This document shows, in pieces, positions 24,424-30,962 of a stretch of DNA of 30,962 nucleotides (position 1 is the first letter of the stretch; every line of letters begins with the position of its first letter). The notes beneath the pieces are model-generated. The model was not told the origin of the DNA, ran no database searches, and was given only the letters and a program-made list of their open reading frames with translations. Made by a program: the position numbers and the translations under genes. Source of the stretch: Phocaeicola plebeius (GTDB taxonomy: Bacteria; Bacteroidota; Bacteroidia; Bacteroidales; Bacteroidaceae); NCBI GenBank assembly GCA_004558305.1, contig SFDG01000021.1, positions 1 to 30,962 on the forward strand. The letters run 5' to 3'.

Positions 24424-24955
24424 TTAAAACGGGCGTTTCCGATTCCAAAAACAAGCCTTACTTAGGGTTAACTGAAAATTCAGAAGGTTGGCCCTGTTGA
24501 GATAGATCTTGTCACCGAAGAATCTCTTCGGCTCAGTGCCGAACCGTTCCTTGTCCTCTCTCCCTTTCCCGGGCTTTTCGGGCAAGTTCAAGCGTGAGGG
24601 CATTGATGTCGTCGATGGTGATCCGCTTGCGAATGGTCGTGAACAGGGAAGGGCTCGGAATACTCTGTCAGGCCGCACATGTACTGCATGTAGGGATTTT
24701 CCTGGATGGTGAGTATCGTCTCCTCATCGGAAAGACCGAGCTTGTGTTGATGATAAGGGCGGCGATAACCATACGTCCCGGGCGATTGGAAGCCCCGACA
24801 GTGCCATTCTTCAGCCGCTTGTTATAGGCCTTCTCATATTCCGTCCATGGAAGCGAATCTCCCATCTGCACCCACCGGTTGGTCATCGACAGACGGTCAA
24901 AAGACCCCTTCATCTCATCGAAGGTCAGTTGCCCGTGCAAGGATACTTTTTTCAT
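24424..24955 (-). pseudogene. Decayed IS transposase (IS5/IS1182-like), frameshifted and internally deleted
   Basis: The first ~65 residues from 24955 (MKKVSLHGQLTFDEMKGSFD... to MVIAALII) read as the N-terminus of a DDE transposase. The frame then shifts: the next stretch continues in another frame as HKLGLSDEETILTIQENPYM and MCGLTEYSEP, and a further frame holds FTTIRKRITIDDINALTLELA. The central catalytic part is missing. After a further frame change a fragment with GDKIYLNRAN, usual for the distal part, ends at 24424. At least two frameshifts and one deletion make it non-functional. The exact IS family is my impression from the N-terminal motif. The 80 bp between the Fic palindrome and this remnant hold nothing I recognise. 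Confidence 0.75.
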
Positions 24956-24978
24956 GTCAGATAGTCTTCTTTTAACAT

Positions 24979-25010
24979 CAAAGTTAGCTCTTTTTTATTA
25001 AAACCGCAAG
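24979..25010 (-). promoter_or_regulatory. Remnant promoter of the transposase
   Basis: On the minus strand CTTG (25007-25010), 20 bp, then TAACTTTG (24979-24986), 24 bp before the transposase start codon. It is still intact though the gene is not. Confidence 0.5.
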
Positions 25011-25105
25011 TTTTCGCAACGCTTAATTACTTGTTATACAGCATAATATATATTATTCAGTAAACCCTACTTACACCCCTTAGACAATGCTCATGCCGAG
25101 TGTAC

Positions 25106-25139
25106 AAAAAAAAGAGTCACGTTATCGTAACTCTTTTTT
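25106..25139 (-). terminator. Bidirectional intrinsic terminator after the tRNA pair
   Basis: AAAAAAGAGT and ACTCTTTTTT are inverted arms. The stem continues inward through ACG/CGT after one mismatch and closes on a TTAT loop. Minus-strand transcripts from the tRNA genes end with a run of T (complement of 25106-25113); the plus strand also has a T-run. Confidence 0.85.
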
Positions 25140-25143
25140 CATG

Positions 25144-25217
25144 TAGCGGGACCCGGGATTGAACCGGGGACCTCATGATTATGAATCATGCGCTCTAACC
25201 AGCTGAGCTATCCCGCC
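25144..25217 (-). tRNA. tRNA-Met (anticodon CAT), distal copy
   Basis: A 74-nt cloverleaf: acceptor GGCGGGA/TCCCGCT (a G-U pair at 1-72), D-arm GCTC/GAGC, anticodon stem CATGA/TCATG with loop TTCATAA, and T-arm CCCGG-TTCAATC-CCGGG. The discriminator is A, with no encoded CCA. The CAT anticodon means elongator Met, or Ile2 if lysidine-modified; Met is my choice. It is identical to the copy 50 bp upstream in transcription order. Confidence 0.93.
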
Positions 25218-25266
25218 ATCGTAAAAAACCGCCAGGCGTGGAAGCCACCCAACGGCTATGTGAAAG

Positions 25267-25340
25267 TAGCGGGACCCGGGATTGAACCGGGGACCTCATG
25301 ATTATGAATCATGCGCTCTAACCAGCTGAGCTATCCCGCC
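25267..25340 (-). tRNA. tRNA-Met (anticodon CAT), proximal copy
   Basis: Sequence and fold are the same, base for base, as in the other copy. It comes first in the transcript, directly behind the promoter at 25360-25391. The 49-bp spacer between the two genes holds no feature that I can name. Confidence 0.93.
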
Positions 25341-25359
25341 ATCTTTTCGATTGCGGATG

Positions 25360-25391
25360 CAAAGGTAAGAAGAGTTTTTGAATTGTGCAAG
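25360..25391 (-). promoter_or_regulatory. Promoter of the tRNA pair
   Basis: On the minus strand CTTG (25388-25391), 20 bp, TACCTTTG (25360-25367). The predicted start is about 14 bp before the first tRNA. Confidence 0.7.
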
Positions 25392-25513
25392 CTTCCAGGC
25401 AAAATTCTTTTTCTTATCACGAATCTTTCATTGAATATCGGCTTTGTCTTTCAAATTACCCTACGCACAGATAAACCGGCCAAGGGACTCCATTCCTTTC
25501 TGTCGCCTTCAAT

Positions 25514-25581
25514 AAAAGAGGCGATAGTATGGCGAAAACCGACTGTTTTAGTCCACTTTTCGCTCTGCTATCGCCTCTTTT
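25514..25581 (-). terminator. Large hairpin terminator of the lipoprotein operon
   Basis: Perfect 14-bp arms AAAAGAGGCGATAG/CTATCGCCTCTTTT (25514-25527, 25568-25581) enclose a second stem GCGAAAA/TTTTCGC (25532-25538, 25557-25563). It lies 51 bp past the last stop codon of the operon. The rest of the gap 25392-25513 shows nothing that I recognise. Confidence 0.8.
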
Positions 25582-25631
25582 GTATGTTATCTCAAGAAGA
25601 TCTGTTTCCTGAAGGAATCAGACAACAGACA

Positions 25632-26990
25632 TTACCAGTTGTTCACCATGAGTGTGCCGTACCATTTTACACAGGTAAAAATGTGGCCACCTCCTACGGA
25701 GCTGTTGAACAGATCCACTTTCCCCTTACCAAAATTATCCACCAACAAGGTAGCATTCTCATAGGGAACCACATCGTCACTCTTGCCATGATAGAGTTTA
25801 ATCAGGTGTTTAGGTGTCCATCCCGTAGTCAAATCCTGCTTCTTCAGGCACTCAAAGAAAGCTTTGGCCATCTCCGAATTAGCGTTCATCATATCCTCCG
25901 AGACGAGGTCCTTGATGAGAATTTCCTTAGTACCGATCAATTCCTTCATCTTCTTGTTGATAGCATCGGCATCCAGTTCCTTCTCTGCCAGCATCCTGTC
26001 CACCTCCTGCTTGATGTCACAGTATTTGCTGGAGTAGAAATCTTCCTCTTTCCATTTGCCCAATATATTCGGGTAACTGTCGAGCATTGACTTTACCACC
26101 ATGGGGATAACGCAGGGATAACTCATCTTTCCCCATTCCAAGTACTTGCGCATGGTCAGTTCCGGACTATAGGGGCCTGCACAACAATATGAATATTGGA
26201 AACGCCAGCTTTCTGCCATCCATGGATGGGTGTCAAGGTATTTGTGTACGGCCAATGCGTTGCCACCACCTTGTGAGGCACCCAACACGTACAGCCCCCA
26301 ATCACCTTCCAGTTTTGCATCTGAGTTTTCAAGGAAAATCTTATAGCCGGCATACAGTGCATCTATCGAATTTTGGGCGCAGACTTCATGGTTCAGATAG
26401 GGATGCAGTCGGTTTCTCGTATATCCATAGCCGATGTAGTCAGGCATAATCACCAAGTTGTCACCCAGACTAACTTGTTCTTTGGCCTTGCTGCTGGTAG
26501 GACACTCATCGTTCGACGTGATGGTGAAGTGCTCTACAAGATAGATATTGTTAGGGTCTAGATCGTTCCATCCAAAGAACGGGAGCCAGTACTGCCCCCA
26601 CCATACCATGGACGAGAGTTCGACCGGTTCTCCATGTTGATCCACACTTGTGTACAGATACTCGATGGAACGATAACTCATGGCGACACCGTTGCTTCCC
26701 ACTTTGTCTTCTATTTCCTTGGCCATTTCATCATTGTGAGCCAAGAATTGTTGCCGTAAGTCGGCAAACGATTCATCATTGTTGGCACCATCTGCCCCGA
26801 ACAGCATATCGGCCATTTCCTCTACTGTGTAAGATTTGTCCTTAAGTACCTTAACTTCCACATCATCTACTAACGGATCTTGAATTTCTGAACCGTTTTC
26901 CTCAATGTCATTGTCATCGCTGCACGAGACCAACGAAATTCCACCTGCTATCCATAGCAGAAGGAACAGATAATACATTCTTTTTTTCAT
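25632..26990 (-). CDS. Surface lipoprotein with alpha/beta-hydrolase fold (lipase/esterase-like)
   Basis: A 452-aa lipoprotein. Lipobox LVSC anchors Cys23 and is followed by SDDND, an acidic run typical of the Bacteroidota surface-export signal. After a helical N-terminal part (~40-105) comes an alpha/beta-hydrolase core: oxyanion-side MPDYIGYGYT (~182-191), nucleophile elbow GASQGG with Ser239, acid at HGKSDD (Asp405 or Asp406) and GGGHIF with His436. A helical lid or insert lies at ~300-380. This is a carboxyl-ester or lipid hydrolase type; an aminopeptidase-like role cannot be excluded. It is the last gene of the four-lipoprotein operon, 56 bp after the small lipoprotein, with an AT palindrome (TTTATTTAAATAAA, 27004-27017) in the gap. 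Confidence 0.85.
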   Translation of the reverse strand: MKKRMYYLFLLLWIAGGISLVSCSDDNDIEENGSEIQDPLVDDVEVKVLKDKSYTVEEMADMLFGADGANNDESFADLRQQFLAHNDEMAKEIEDKVGSNGVAMSYRSIEYLYTSVDQHGEPVELSSMVWWGQYWLPFFGWNDLDPNNIYLVEHFTITSNDECPTSSKAKEQVSLGDNLVIMPDYIGYGYTRNRLHPYLNHEVCAQNSIDALYAGYKIFLENSDAKLEGDWGLYVLGASQGGGNALAVHKYLDTHPWMAESWRFQYSYCCAGPYSPELTMRKYLEWGKMSYPCVIPMVVKSMLDSYPNILGKWKEEDFYSSKYCDIKQEVDRMLAEKELDADAINKKMKELIGTKEILIKDLVSEDMMNANSEMAKAFFECLKKQDLTTGWTPKHLIKLYHGKSDDVVPYENATLLVDNFGKGKVDLFNSSVGGGHIFTCVKWYGTLMVNNW

Positions 26991-27046
26991 CTTGTCTTGT
27001 TTATTTATTTAAATAAAGTAATTGTTTCTCAAGGTGCGGTGTGCGA

Positions 27047-27334
27047 TCAGTGTGGACGTTCGCCTCGCTGTATGACCCGGGTCAGCGAGTCTTCCAATGC
27101 CTCTCTTTTCTTGCGTGCGGCCTTATAGAGTTCCTCCTGCAGCGAGTCCCGTTTTCCGTCCTTGCCGACAAAAGCCTTTTCCTCTACGTCCATGGCCAAC
27201 TCGGTCGTATCCTTAATGATGGTGTAGGCTACTCCCTCCACGGCAGGTGTAGGGAGAGGTTGCTCTGTCTTAGGCGAGTGACACGAAACGAGCAACAGAG
27301 AACCGATGATTTTCATTTTCTTTGTAGTGTTCAT
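27047..27334 (-). CDS. Small charged lipoprotein, unknown function
   Basis: A 95-aa protein with a signal peptide and lipobox LVSC (Cys18; start at Met1 or Met7). No acidic run follows the cysteine (HSPKTEQP), so it is probably on the periplasmic side. A proline-rich linker leads to a short beta-like part (GVAYTIIKDT) and a strongly charged C-terminal helix (DSLQEELYKAARKKREALEDSL). I recognise no family. The mature part contains no asparagine, which is curious beside an asparaginyl-endopeptidase-like neighbour. Its start overlaps the end of the peptidase gene by 4 bp (ATGA), so the two are translationally coupled. Confidence 0.75.
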   Translation of the reverse strand: MNTTKKMKIIGSLLLVSCHSPKTEQPLPTPAVEGVAYTIIKDTTELAMDVEEKAFVGKDGKRDSLQEELYKAARKKREALEDSLTRVIQRGERPH

Positions 27335-29550
27335 AAATTGTCATCCATTTTAGTGAGCAAATAAGGGCATGGACTGCCAGCCATGATGAATTCGGAGGGA
27401 TTCTCCTTGAACATATTACCAAATCGTGAAGCATTGTAAATCTTCACGTGCGAACCCAGCGTATGGCTGACTAAATAATCGTACAGTTCACGGTAAGTGA
27501 GCGTAGGATTATCGGAAAGGCTACGTATCAAATTATTGCTGAAACGGTCGCTCAGCCAGATGCCCTGCACACTGCTGTAAATGTCGGCAAACGAGCTTTC
27601 CTTTTCCGATGATGAAGCAATGGCCAGAACGCCGGGAATACCTTGTGTAGCCTTCACTACACTCGACGAGTAGCAAGGCTCGGTACAGATCAGTATCTTG
27701 CGGTAACGTCCTTCGGCATGCATTTGTTGCAAGGTCTCTGCCATCATTTTGGTGGTAAACCCTTCATCTCTATCAAGCCAGTTGAATTGTCCCTCTTTTC
27801 CATGTCCCGACCAGTACACCAGTATGTTGGAGTGGTTGTCGGTATGCAGCACGATGGGCAGATGAGCACTCTGCTTTCCTTGCAAGATAAGACTGATATC
27901 GGCGGCTGTCAGGGTGTCAGTCCGGTAGTCGTTAGCTACCTCCTGATAAAGATTAACTCCCCCCATCTCCGCATAGATAGCACCCGGATAGTTGTTCCGT
28001 TCGTTGTAGGCCAAGTCGTCACGCATCACCAGGATGATATGTTCGTCGTCCCATCCTCGCTGCTTCAGTAACTGGTAAAAGTGGAGCACGTCCGACTGGT
28101 GACGGTAATTTCGCCACGTGTCGGAACCGGCCACCAATACGGCCCAGCTGTCATGATGCGGTGCATATCGTTCAGCCACATCTATATCCTCAAGGTCTTC
28201 TACGTTTTGTGCTTTCCATTTCCAGGTGGCCAACGTGTTTTCAACGCGCTTGCTATCCTCGGATGAAGCATAATCTACCAGAATGAACTTCCCCTCATAC
28301 ATCATCCAATGCACATACGTACTGTGTAGCACGGTGGTCAACGACTCAGCGTCAAACTTCAGGCCACTGGACGCTCCACGCAACTCCGATGATTCTACGA
28401 CTGTCTCCATCATAGCCAGACCGCTCTCCATCCCCCCTTGAGTGACTACTTCCCACTTGCTGCATCCTTCGTTCTTGGGCGTTGTAAGGAGGCAGATGGC
28501 TTCGTTGATATCGTCCATGTCAAAGTTATGGCAATAGTAGGCAGCCAGCGCAGCCAGAGACAAGGCATCGTAAAACTGCGCTTCGCCAGACATGGGGGAG
28601 ACTCCAAAGGTAGTCTCGTACGAGATTTGGAAGCCAGAGGAAGGATTGGCATACATGGATACGCCTTCCGCTCCCTCAGCAATACTCCCCCATGTGAGGA
28701 GGTCGGGTGTGAGAGAGGAGTCTGTGAAAAGCAGGCGAGGTGCTTTTTCTCCTGCCTGGGCATGTGCAGTCAATATAGCCCGTGTACGCTCGGTATTCTC
28801 GCACACGCATATCACGTAACCCACATCGGTGGACAGCATATCATACAAGGCCGCCTCAAAACCTGCATCGTCACTGTAGGTCCATTGCTTACGGAAATCC
28901 AGCTTGTATTCATTGGCCAGAAAGGGAGTCCACTCGATAAAGGTCTTTCCATACACATCATCGGGAGTCAGCAGGGCTACCGACTTCTTGCCGGAAATGG
29001 CTACGAGACTGAGCAACACTTCAGTTTGGGAGATATCCGTTTCGGTAAGTGACCAAAGGAAGGAATGCCGATTCCCATTTGCATCTTTTACGTTGGAGTA
29101 TTTTCTGACTACCTCTTCCGACGAGGCTAAAGGTACAAGCAACGGCTTATAGGTAATGGCACACGCACGAGCCACCACATCCACGTTAACGGACTTTTCA
29201 GGTCCTATAATGGCATCAATGTCAGGACGAACCACCAACTCCTCCGCCACTTTCCGCAAATTGGCAGTATCTTCATCATACCATTCCAGCTCTATGTGGA
29301 TGGGCTTTTCGCTTACATGCTGTGCCTTATGGAATTTCTCCAGAAACCATTGGGCAGTTTGTTCATAGTGCCGTCTTACAGTCTTGTTTGCGGTGAGAGG
29401 GAGAATGACTGCTACCTTATGCACTTCGCCTTCCGATGTTGTGGAAAGGTTGCCATCTGGCTCTTCATCGGTACAGGTACAGAGCAAACAGGCCATCAGC
29501 GCCAAAGTGATCAGTCGGCTTAAACGAATATTTTTCTGTTTCATAGACAT
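27331..29550 (-). CDS. Lipoprotein fusing a type-1 periplasmic-binding domain to a legumain-like (C13) cysteine peptidase
   Basis: A 739-aa protein. The signal peptide offers Cys21 or Cys26 as anchor; after Cys26 the acidic TDEE suggests surface export. Residues ~43-435 form a type-1 ligand-binding domain like those of branched-chain amino acid receptors (KVAVILPLTA, IDAIIGPEKS, KKSVALLTPDDVYG, AQFYDALSLAALA). After an acidic linker (~450-462) comes a peptidase C13 domain (~467-715): WAVLVAGSDTWRNYRHQSD, DEHIILVMRDDLAYNERN, the His motif YWSGHG with His583, TEPCYSSS with catalytic Cys626, then KESSFAD and a terminal VSHTLGSHV. These follow legumain, including the Arg-His pair and the Glu two before the cysteine. 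The start overlaps the previous stop (TAATG). The likely activity is cleavage after Asn; the binding domain may sense a ligand and gate it. Confidence 0.88.
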   Translation of the reverse strand: MSMKQKNIRLSRLITLALMACLLCTCTDEEPDGNLSTTSEGEVHKVAVILPLTANKTVRRHYEQTAQWFLEKFHKAQHVSEKPIHIELEWYDEDTANLRKVAEELVVRPDIDAIIGPEKSVNVDVVARACAITYKPLLVPLASSEEVVRKYSNVKDANGNRHSFLWSLTETDISQTEVLLSLVAISGKKSVALLTPDDVYGKTFIEWTPFLANEYKLDFRKQWTYSDDAGFEAALYDMLSTDVGYVICVCENTERTRAILTAHAQAGEKAPRLLFTDSSLTPDLLTWGSIAEGAEGVSMYANPSSGFQISYETTFGVSPMSGEAQFYDALSLAALAAYYCHNFDMDDINEAICLLTTPKNEGCSKWEVVTQGGMESGLAMMETVVESSELRGASSGLKFDAESLTTVLHSTYVHWMMYEGKFILVDYASSEDSKRVENTLATWKWKAQNVEDLEDIDVAERYAPHHDSWAVLVAGSDTWRNYRHQSDVLHFYQLLKQRGWDDEHIILVMRDDLAYNERNNYPGAIYAEMGGVNLYQEVANDYRTDTLTAADISLILQGKQSAHLPIVLHTDNHSNILVYWSGHGKEGQFNWLDRDEGFTTKMMAETLQQMHAEGRYRKILICTEPCYSSSVVKATQGIPGVLAIASSSEKESSFADIYSSVQGIWLSDRFSNNLIRSLSDNPTLTYRELYDYLVSHTLGSHVKIYNASRFGNMFKENPSEFIMAGSPCPYLLTKMDDNL

Positions 29551-30566
29551 TACTTGTTGCTTTTAAGAAGTTCATACGCTTTCTCTTTCTCGATGGCTTC
29601 CGCCTTGATGGGATCGAGCTGAGCGTCCAACAACGACCGGTAAGCGGGGGCAATGACCAGGTCGGTATATCCTTCTTCTAACCCCAAGGAGAGGTGATCG
29701 GGAAGTGCATTGTTTTCCCATAGCTCGACACAGTACTTCAGCGCCTCTCCAATGTGCTTCACACACGAGAAAGGTACTCGGCTGGAATAATCGGACAAAT
29801 CAATGTCCATTCCTACCGTATAGAAAGATTGTGGAAATTCGCGATTAAAGCGCAAGAGACCGTACACGCTTCCTCCGCACAAAGGGTGTACAAGGTCATA
29901 TTTTTTATTCAGTATATAAGCCGATTGGTAAAGTTGGTTGGCTATGTCAAATCCCCCCCCAATACTGTCTATATAATTAACGACCAATACTTGGCCGTCC
30001 GCTGCATCAAAGCCTTCATCAAATCCCTGTGCCGATTCTTGCAGCACCTCAAGGGTAGGATTCGCACAAAGCACGCTAACCCTGTTCACATCCTCCATGA
30101 CTTGGGCCATCCTTCCAGCAGCAAAGTTTGCTCCGTAGAAAGGGAGATACATTGTATGAATATTAGGAATCTTTTTACGTGTTTCCAAGTAGAGAACTTG
30201 ATTGTTCCTGTCTTCCGTATAGATAGAAGCACAATCCTCGATCACGGTTTCCTGTGCGGGATCGGTAAAGACAATCAGGCATCGATGATCCTCCTCATGC
30301 TTCTTAAACAGCTGCATGACTTCCAAGCCGTTTGAATCTACATGTGGAATAAGATGCCGTATTTTCAGATTGTGGGCAAGGGCAATTTCCTCCATACTAC
30401 GATAGATGGCATCCACATAGCCACGATCCCCCACGCCCTCGATGGGATAAAACACAATCAGTTCGTCCTGACTGATGTAATTCTCCGTCTCATCTTCCTC
30501 AGAACAAGCCGAAGTGCCGAATAGGCAACCCAACATTATAAATAATATGCTTAACCGTTTTCTCAT
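29550..30566 (-). CDS. BMP-type (PnrA/Med-like) substrate-binding surface lipoprotein
   Basis: A 338-aa lipoprotein resembling the basic membrane protein family of type-1 binding proteins, which normally feed nucleosides to ABC importers. Visible parts are DELIVFYPIEGVGDRGYVDAIYRSMEE, an ITD-like LIVFTDPA, the hinge FYGANFAAGRMAQVM (family: G..AG..A), FDEGFDAADG and a late TVGMDIDLSDYS. Lipobox TSAC (Cys21) is followed by SEEDETE, an acidic surface-export run. I use the ATG at 30566 because the signal peptide MRKRLSILF begins there; an ATG 30 bases upstream is possible. No ABC permease or ATPase is nearby. It is the first gene of the four-lipoprotein operon. Confidence 0.85.
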   Translation of the reverse strand: MRKRLSILFIMLGCLFGTSACSEEDETENYISQDELIVFYPIEGVGDRGYVDAIYRSMEEIALAHNLKIRHLIPHVDSNGLEVMQLFKKHEEDHRCLIVFTDPAQETVIEDCASIYTEDRNNQVLYLETRKKIPNIHTMYLPFYGANFAAGRMAQVMEDVNRVSVLCANPTLEVLQESAQGFDEGFDAADGQVLVVNYIDSIGGGFDIANQLYQSAYILNKKYDLVHPLCGGSVYGLLRFNREFPQSFYTVGMDIDLSDYSSRVPFSCVKHIGEALKYCVELWENNALPDHLSLGLEEGYTDLVIAPAYRSLLDAQLDPIKAEAIEKEKAYELLKSNK

Positions 30567-30591
30567 AATGACTAATGTGTTAACCCCATAA

Positions 30592-30625
30592 GACACAAAA
30601 CTGGCCAGAAAGGCAGTCTTGTGTC
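30592..30625 (-). promoter_or_regulatory. Leader hairpin of the lipoprotein operon
   Basis: Arms GACACAAAACTG (30592-30603) and CAGTCTTGTGTC (30614-30625) pair over 12 bp with one mismatch around a 10-nt loop. The hairpin would form at the very 5' end of the transcript. A competing pairing, CCAGAA (30605-30610) with TTCTGG (30631-30636), overlaps its loop. It may protect the mRNA or be a binding site; no riboswitch class is recognised. Confidence 0.6.
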
Positions 30626-30638
30626 AGGCATTCTGGGG

Positions 30639-30670
30639 CAAAGATACGTGTTTATTATTGTATAATCAAA
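30639..30670 (-). promoter_or_regulatory. Promoter of the four-lipoprotein operon
   Basis: On the minus strand TTTG (30667-30670), 20 bp, TATCTTTG (30639-30646). The predicted start near 30633 leaves a leader of about 67 nt that begins with the hairpin. Sequence beyond it, 30671-30800, is AT-rich and shows no gene. Confidence 0.75.
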
Positions 30671-30819
30671 TATATCAGAAAAAAAAGTACAATAATTATA
30701 GGGAAATTTAGCAAAAGCAAAAATTCTTGTAACAGTTCAGCTACTTTTTATTTTTAACATCTTGTCATTTTTAGTCCCCATCACACTTTGTGGGAAACGA
30801 TTCGATGATGACGCTGTAG

Positions 30820-30841
30820 GGGCGGACCTGCGTGTCCGCCC
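30820..30841. repeat. GC-rich palindrome (REP-like)
   Basis: GGGCGGAC/GTCCGCCC is a perfect 8-bp stem around CTGCGT, inside otherwise AT-rich intergenic sequence. Such GTAGGGGCGGAC palindromes recur, as I remember, in many gut Bacteroidales genomes between genes. Only one copy is in this window. Confidence 0.65.
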
Positions 30842-30863
30842 AAATGCCGAGGTGGATGTTTCC

Positions 30864-30962
30864 GAGGGTGTGTCAAAACAGGCACATCCTCTTTTCATAT
30901 CAGATACAGTTCGGCAGTTTGTTTATGCAGCCATTTCCCGCATCGGCGATTTTAAAAACCCC
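30864..30962 (-). mobile_element. Possible end of an insertion sequence at the right edge
   Basis: GAGGGTGTGTCAAAA (30864-30878) looks like the terminal repeat seen on Bacteroidales IS elements. The minus strand beyond it carries short open stretches running off the edge: GFLKSPMREMAA with a stop at 30923, or in another frame RRCGKWLHKQTAEL with a stop at 30895. Both look like transposase C-termini that I have seen. The second frame has a TAA near the edge, so one frame may be a shifted version of the other. Too little is visible to be sure. Confidence 0.4.

Noticed and set aside
25218..25266. Spacer between the two tRNA genes as a small RNA or third tRNA
   Set aside because: Only 49 bp, no cloverleaf and no promoter; simply processed spacer.
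1..30962. CRISPR array, phage genes or rRNA
   Set aside because: No regularly spaced direct repeats, no phage structural or lysis genes and no rRNA sequence were seen.

Overview
The window looks like a chromosomal stretch of a gut Bacteroidales species (Bacteroides/Phocaeicola type). It has two SusC/SusD-type glycan-utilisation clusters, a hybrid two-component regulator (HTCS), serine-type sulfatase chemistry and many lipoproteins. Promoters recur in the Bacteroidota form TTTG-N19/20-TAnnTTTG. Intergenic palindromic repeats and insertion-sequence debris are also of the Bacteroidales kind. No gene was searched against a database; every call is from reading the translated sequence.

Layout. (1) 1-6.4 kb, plus strand: the distal part of a polysaccharide utilisation locus (PUL), with the end of a SusD-like protein, an HGSNAT-like membrane acetyltransferase, an unrecognised secreted protein of probable beta-sandwich plus alpha-toroid form, and a GH89 alpha-N-acetylglucosaminidase. 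(2) 6.4-6.5 kb, minus strand: a compact promoter-to-terminator unit that looks like a small RNA of about 65 nt. (3) 6.6-15.6 kb, plus strand: a DUF2461 protein, then an operon of RND adaptor, RND pump and a large HTCS whose phosphorelay residues are partly replaced. (4) 15.7-22.6 kb, minus strand: a second PUL, SusC-SusD-S1 sulfatase. (5) 22.6-25 kb: a Fic protein bracketed by two copies of one palindrome, and a decayed transposase. (6) 25.1-25.4 kb: two identical tRNA-Met(CAT) genes. (7) 25.5-30.7 kb, minus strand: an operon of four predicted lipoproteins. They are a BMP-type binding protein without a transporter, a type-1 periplasmic-binding-protein domain fused to a legumain-like (C13) cysteine peptidase, a small charged lipoprotein and an alpha/beta-hydrolase. 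(8) The right edge carries a GC-rich palindrome and what may be the end of an insertion sequence.

How the genes may work together. The first PUL pairs homologues of two consecutive lysosomal heparan-sulfate enzymes, HGSNAT and NAGLU. A sulfatase resembling GlcNAc-6-sulfatases lies in the second PUL, so the likely diet is alpha-GlcNAc-containing, partly sulfated host glycan (heparan sulfate or mucin). The HTCS could control either PUL, but it is transcribed with an efflux pump.

The strongest candidate for an undescribed system is the four-lipoprotein operon. Three of its members carry an acidic run after the lipid-anchored cysteine, the usual sign of surface export in Bacteroidota. One of these joins a ligand-binding domain directly to an asparaginyl-endopeptidase-like protease with its His and Cys in place.
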